Source: Acanthosoma haemorrhoidale
Lineage: Eukaryota > Arthropoda > Insecta > Hemiptera > Acanthosomatidae
Direction: 5' to 3'
Length of the DNA stretch: 64,000 nucleotides
Assembly: GCA_930367205.1 (NCBI GenBank)
Contig: OV884012.1
Coordinates: 36,285,520-36,349,519 of the forward strand
The notes under the pieces were generated by a model. It was not told the origin of the DNA, did not search any database, and saw only the letters and a program-made list of their open reading frames with translations. Each line of letters starts with the position of its first letter. Within the stretch, counting starts at the first letter, position 1. The translations under genes and the position numbers were made by a program. Below are positions 59,201-64,000 of this stretch, piece after piece.

Positions 59201-60595
59201 TTTCAGCCTATAATTTTTTTTCTCACAAACCTATATTTAAGCTTCGATCAAATTAGGTGGGTTCCAGTGCCATAAGGTTGGTTAGTGATATAATTTAAAG
59301 TGGCTGCAAATATCTTTTATGTTTTGTTTCTACCCCCCCCAAGATATAGGTTTTACGTTGACCCCTTTATGGTCTTTCGACTCAAAGTACCTGACCGTGT
59401 ATGTTCTAGCGAACACTACTTGAACGCTGTGAGTGATCAGTGATCAAAACCCAACTGAAAAATTAAACATATAAAATGTGGTGTCGGATGGTAAGTGTTG
59501 GTATAATTTATGTTTAAATTACACAAAATGTTCAATTCCCTTCCGAACTTTTATATGCAAGCGCTTTCAATCAGTTAAATACAAAACCTTATGGAGTACC
59601 AGTAAAATAGCCATTTTGCTGGCCTTGCCATTCATTGGATTGATCCATTCATTGGATTGATCGCTGTCTGGCGCCTAAAGATGATAGAAGTGGCCTGTCG
59701 AAAGCAATTGCAAGTAAAGAAAAGTTTTCATATGAATTTAATTGAAAAATTAAACGTTCAAGTACTATGGACAAATTCAACAATTTATGATGTTTATTCA
59801 CTCACGATCAGCGAATTAGCGAGAAAAGAAGTCCGAAGCTATAGGTTTTAAGTTGACACGGTCATCTTTCTTCTTTCTGTATGTATCCAGGGATAAGGTT
59901 CCACTACTTAAAAGCTACAGTAACAGTGATAAAATCTAATTGAAAAATAGATTATATTAGTAAGCATGATAACTAAATATTAGAATTAGGTAGTAAATTA
60001 ATAATTAAATGGTTTATTCATTTAAATTAGTATTAATTTTTTTGTTTGAATTGTATTAAGTATTGACCATATAATAAAGAGTAGTTTTTGTAACTGAGAG
60101 TGGAATGGTGTATAAAAGTATGAATGAGATCTTAAATCACTATTATTATTGCTGAATCAGCAAATAAAGAACTTTCTCAATGAAAATTTTGTAACAAGTA
60201 ATAATTTATAAAAATGGAATACTACCCGTTAATTAAGAATGGATACTGCTTAAAAAAAGAATTATTAATTGGACATATTTTTTGGGGGACTCCCCTTAGT
60301 GAAAGGCACTCATTAGCCCAAAATAATTTTCCCACATCCTATTTTATAAGTTTGAGAGCTAAGGAAAAAAAACAAAAAAAACAAAAAAAACATATTTTTT
60401 GTGAACTGACAAGCACCTCCACTGTAAATTATGTAAACATATTTTTTTATGATTTTACAGTTTGTTTTAAAACAAACTACGCACTAATCCGCGTCTGAAT
60501 AAATTATCGAGTAAAAGATGAGCTTGACAGTGTTATCTGTCTAGATTATATTTATAATTTTGTCTGGGTGAATGAATATGTATATGAAACATTTA
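59201..60595. other. AT-rich intergenic sequence
   Basis: A 17-base direct duplication (CCATTCATTGGATTGAT) occurs at about 59628-59661. Open frames at 59478-59851 and 60214-60498 have no recognisable content. Confidence 0.4.
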
Positions 60596-62010
60596 TAATT
60601 AGGTTAAGAATTAGTATGTAAGTTAGTTTTAAGGTTGATCAAAAAGGTGAGCCCCATCACCTTTAATAGTCAGTTCAGTCCAGTCACGTATAATGTATGT
60701 CATTATACTTGTTTATTCATTATATAATTTTTATAAAATAACAAAACCTGTATATAATGTAGCGATGCTACAGGAAATACAAAAATAATGTAAATAGATT
60801 TGCCTGAGGATCTATAATTATATATAATTATCTGTAAATTTAAAGGGGCTATGCTAAAAAAAAAAAACATTTATAAAAGCATATAACTTTGGTTTACATT
60901 TTACTTTGTTCATTTGGGATAATATGCTATAAGCCCTTTATTTCACTAGGGACGTATAACGCAAACGAAACAGGGCTAGAAAAAGTGAAACTGCTTTTAT
61001 TTATGATAAGTGTTGAAAATTAACTAGTCTTAACCAATACAATTTCCTGATTATCCTACAATGCGATTTGCGCTTGTACAAAAATATAATGATGCACATA
61101 AAACAAAAATTTATTAAACATCTTTAAACGTGATGGGGCTCACCTTAATTATGGACTTAAAACTAACTTACATCTAAAAATAAAAACTTAAACTTAATAT
61201 TCCCCGACAGTATGTTGCTTTTGACGCGGTAATGGTGGTGGGGCCATCACCGCTACCGCAGGTCGGCGTTCTTTAACCTCTCGAGAGAGGTATGCCTGAC
61301 CACTTTTCTCATGATACCATTCTGGAATTGTTGGAGACTTTTAGCTGTATTGTCTGTGGAGCACCGTACAGCAGAGCTGGCCGGAGGGCACATTTATATG
61401 TCATCAGTTTGAGACGAAGTGACAAGTTGGGTGAATTTTTATTATTCTGAGGAGACAACTTTTATTTATTTGTATAGATTTTATTAACTTCAGCTTTACT
61501 TTGAAAGACGAATAATCTGTTTATCCAAACTATAAACATGATTATATGGCTATAAATATAAACTAAAAATATGGTTGCTGTTGTCCTAAACATTTGTAAA
61601 TATCCCCACCCGCCTTGGCGGTCGGTATTATTTAAATATTTTCGAGAGTGGCCGGCCGCTGTCCGACCAGGCCGATGGACAAAAGAGGCTGGCGTCGAGG
61701 GAGGTAGTGAGCCGAGTCTTCCATCGCCTGGCTCTACCTCTCCCTCGAGTGAGGCAGACCAGCTCCTCCAGGCAAAAGCCCTAGTCCTCGGAGCAGCTTA
61801 CCACTCTATAGCCAGCAATTTTTCTTTGTTTCGTTTCATATCGCCTTGTTACAAAATTAATATATGTTACAAAATGTAGATCTACAAACGAATCTATTTA
61901 CAATTGCTTCATTATATTTCCTGTAGCTTGGCTACATTTTATACAAATTCTGTTTTCTACTAATATGTAGTGATCTGTATTGTACAAAAGTATAATGATG
62001 TACATTATAC
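60596..62010. repeat. Inverted-repeat cluster (one forward arm, two reverse arms)
   Basis: A forward arm at about 60596-60830 contains ATGTAAGTTAGTTTTAAG, AAGGTGAGCCCCATCAC, GTATAATGTATGTCATTATAC and GCTACAGGAAAT in that order. Reverse-complement matches of the first three lie at about 61060-61205, and of the last two plus TGTAAATAGATT at about 61880-62010. The layout suggests a DNA transposon with long terminal inverted repeats that suffered rearrangement or nested insertion. The GC-rich part at 61620-61800 has an open frame rich in Ser/Pro with no domain I recognise. Confidence 0.6.
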
Positions 62011-62012
62011 AT

Positions 62013-62423
62013 TGTCGGGTCGTCACAAGGGGGGTGCCTAGTTACCCTAGCCCTGGTGACGAAGTGAGGGTTGATTGAGTTTATAACCTGGACAATCGTT
62101 TCATGACGGTCTTACTATCTCCATTTTTGATAGGTACGTGCCCCGACAATGCACTATGTTCAGGAGAAGAGGTATAGGGTAGGTGGTGTAGGTAGTTTGT
62201 GTGGTCTTGGAATGACCACGAATTCACACTCGGTATCTGAGGGTAGGCGAAATCCGTCCGGATCCCAAAGGTGAGTGTGAACCGGAGAGAGGTAGACTGA
62301 ATCGCCGTGGGGAACACTGCTTGGTGCAGGGCCACGACAACCGTTGTCCACTAGGGAGAGGTCTCTCCCAAGGAGGTGCTAGATTTAGCGAGATGAAGGC
62401 AGAGATTCCCACTAGGAAGGTGT
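62013..62423 (-). mobile_element. Truncated LTR (copy 6), reverse strand
   Basis: Begins TGTCGGGTCGTCACAAGG, the reversed LTR 3' end, and follows the 3' part of copy 4 closely (CTAGCCCTGGTGACGAAG, GACAATCGTTTCATGACGG, CACACTCGGTATCTGAGGG). Similarity stops near GGAAGGTGTG at 62423, so the 5' part of the LTR is missing. It starts directly at the edge of the inverted-repeat cluster. Confidence 0.75.
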
Positions 62424-63659
62424 GAACTAGGCGAAGTAAACACCAACCCGTCACAAGCCAAAAACAAGATCATTGGCGAGAAATACAAGCAAGAATAATG
62501 GAAGTGATAAAGGCGCATAAAGGAAGATTGGAGAACTTCTTGGTATCTTGCTGCACTATTTAGCAAGAATGCATCGGGAAGATATTCCACAATACCTTTT
62601 GACACAATGACTTATTTTAAATTCCATCCTGGAGACTCTGATATTTGATTGCTGTCTGTACCTTGCGATCGTGACCAACTAATGGTAGTTTGACGAGAAT
62701 TCATGAATATGTTTATGCCACATCTTAAATCTTTGTTTCTATCGGATTTGAACTTCCTCCTGACTGTTTTTTTTCTTGTTCATGTGAATATTTTGGTCTT
62801 TGGGTCTCTATGTTGGGGTCTCTGGAAGTGGACGACGCCTCCCATAAGACGCTCAGCTTCATCGCCGCCGACTCCAGACGTTCTCTTCCCGGTCTACCTC
62901 CTTCAGCGGCCTTTGCCGACCCATTTCATGCTGCAGCCAGTGCTCTGCCGTCCAGTCTTGAGTTACACTTCTGCACGTTCTTGAGTCCAAAAAATGCTCT
63001 TCCCCATTCTGGCTCACATAGCACCCCGGACACTTGTACTCTACTTAGAGAGTTAGCACGTACAACTGGCAATGGAGAGTGTCAGCAGGCAGAGGGAGTT
63101 GGCTTCTACACTGCACGAGATTCACACATCTACGATCAAAGATTTTTTGCTCTCCTATTTGCGTTATACCTTTTAAATATTTACTTAATATGCTTTCACT
63201 TTTGCACCCAAACTACACTGATTCTATTTCCCAATCAAGGAACATTTTTTCTGGTCTATCATTATACATTTTTCTTTCATTCAACCGTCCTGATCTATGA
63301 TTTCTTTTCTCCTGCCGAAAAAGGGCTCGTGGTCAATATCGTCTAGTTTCCATTTGTAGTAAAAACGTTCTCTAAGAATAAGTTATGCGTGAAGCTAATT
63401 TGGAGTTCAGCTCCACGAATGAAAGGCGATGCAAAGCGCAGGGAATTGCACCAAATTTAGGAAAGCTGATGCATGGAGTGAAGTAAGACGAAGATTGCAA
63501 TGAGAATCACCATGCCCTCTGGCTACGATAATTACCCGTTAGTCACAAGCTTCCAAGTGCAGCGAGGTTTAAGTTGCAACCAATTGAATGAAAGTTCCAC
63601 CTGTTTTAGGCTATTGAACCTCCGTAAGAGGAGGGGAACAATCAACAGTGGTCTACCGG
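62424..63659. other. Sequence of uncertain nature with a GC-richer block
   Basis: About 62800-63130 is GC-richer and has overlapping + frames (62703-62984, 62810-63346) with no domain I recognise. It may be transposon-derived, since known fragments flank it on both sides, but this is inference only. Confidence 0.35.
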
Positions 63660-64000
63660 GAAAAGAAAAAGGCTGCAATTCGGCCTACCAATGGTTTGGA
63701 GAGAGCACAAAAAAAATCAATAACTGCTATTTCTGCCTAGTAAATATTACTGGAATGAATCGAAACAACCGGAGCAAGTGGACCTACCTTGATCTAATCT
63801 CTGCAAAGCGCTGGATCTCACTCAAAGGAAGTGCCGATCCCAAAGTTTCACCAGCTACCAGAAGTTCTGTGAAGACGAGTGTTGTCCCTCTTACCACTCT
63901 TATGTTACCAATAAAGGTCACAGTGATTTTGAGGGGATGTCATAAATTCTTCAACCAGGATGTGTTAAATAACTTCATCAGACTCAACCTGTCAAAAGAA
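63660..64000 (+). pseudogene. Broken copy of a multicopy invertebrate repeat-associated protein, runs off the window
   Basis: In shifting + frames the order is LQFGLPMVWREHKK (about 63675-63715), NCYFCLVNITGMNRNNRSKW (about 63722-63780), and finally KFFNQDVLNNFIRLNLSKE at the window's end. I recall these blocks (PFAVPMVWREP, DCYFC..N, FFNQ.ELNDLIRDL.LSKE) from uncharacterised, highly repeated proteins of arthropods and other invertebrates. I cannot name the family or its function. Frameshifts between blocks indicate a dead copy; any part beyond 64000 is unseen. Confidence 0.6.

Noticed and set aside
61571..61879. Open frame with Ser/Pro-rich, protein-like text
   Set aside because: It lies inside the inverted-repeat cluster and matches no family I know; reported only as part of that cluster.
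62703..63346. Overlapping + frames of up to 178 codons
   Set aside because: No recognisable domains; the block sits between transposon fragments and the text shows no conserved motif in any frame.
1..64000. CRISPR arrays, operons, phage or bacterial genes
   Set aside because: The regular repeats at 32323 and 42871 are directly adjacent units without unique spacers, and genes are spliced, so these are eukaryotic satellites.

Overview
The window is eukaryotic nuclear DNA, almost certainly from an arthropod and most likely an insect. It is AT-rich, its genes are split by GT/AG introns, and most of it is decayed transposable elements of kinds common in insects: mariner and Tc1-like DNA elements, a hAT remnant, Jockey-like LINE pieces and solo LTRs. 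I cannot name the order or species. There are no operons, CRISPR arrays or other prokaryotic features.

Only two host genes can be supported, and they converge. On the + strand, 1129-3263 holds the last three coding exons of MGME1, the mitochondrial single-strand DNA exonuclease; its 5' part lies left of the window. On the - strand, 17955-11129 holds a complete nine-exon ITPK1, inositol-tetrakisphosphate 1-kinase, whose reconstructed reading frame is 365 codons plus stop with every junction in phase. About 7.9 kb of AT-rich DNA with one solo LTR separates the two stop codons. The two proteins have no known joint pathway.

From about 18 kb to the right edge I find no intact host gene. In order this part holds: a solo LTR (18704-19048); two copies of an unnamed dispersed repeat (19547-20277, 21974-22599); an internally deleted mariner with TA duplications (24193-25059); a Jockey-like LINE 3' tail (25925-26105); a reverse-strand LTR (about 30451-31170); a 28-unit minisatellite (32323-33362); a tRNA-derived SINE head (34735-34805); a mosaic LTR (35533-36412); a Tc1-like transposase remnant (40230-40860); a 40-bp tandem repeat (42871-43074); a Tc1-like element with terminal repeats (43519-44811); a near-perfect 67-bp-arm hairpin (46808-47002); a Jockey-like LINE 3' end (49390-50066); a solo LTR (50449-51302); a hAT remnant (53560-54300) abutting a LINE ORF1/RT fragment (54365-55640); a second deleted mariner (58416-59200); an inverted-repeat cluster (60596-62010); a truncated LTR (62013-62423); and, at the right edge, a broken copy of a multicopy invertebrate protein family (63660-64000).

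I did not find a convincing undescribed system. The observations most worth following up are the hairpin, the higher-order structure of the minisatellite, the shared internal deletion of the two mariners, the mosaic LTR, and the unnamed 731/626-bp repeat pair.
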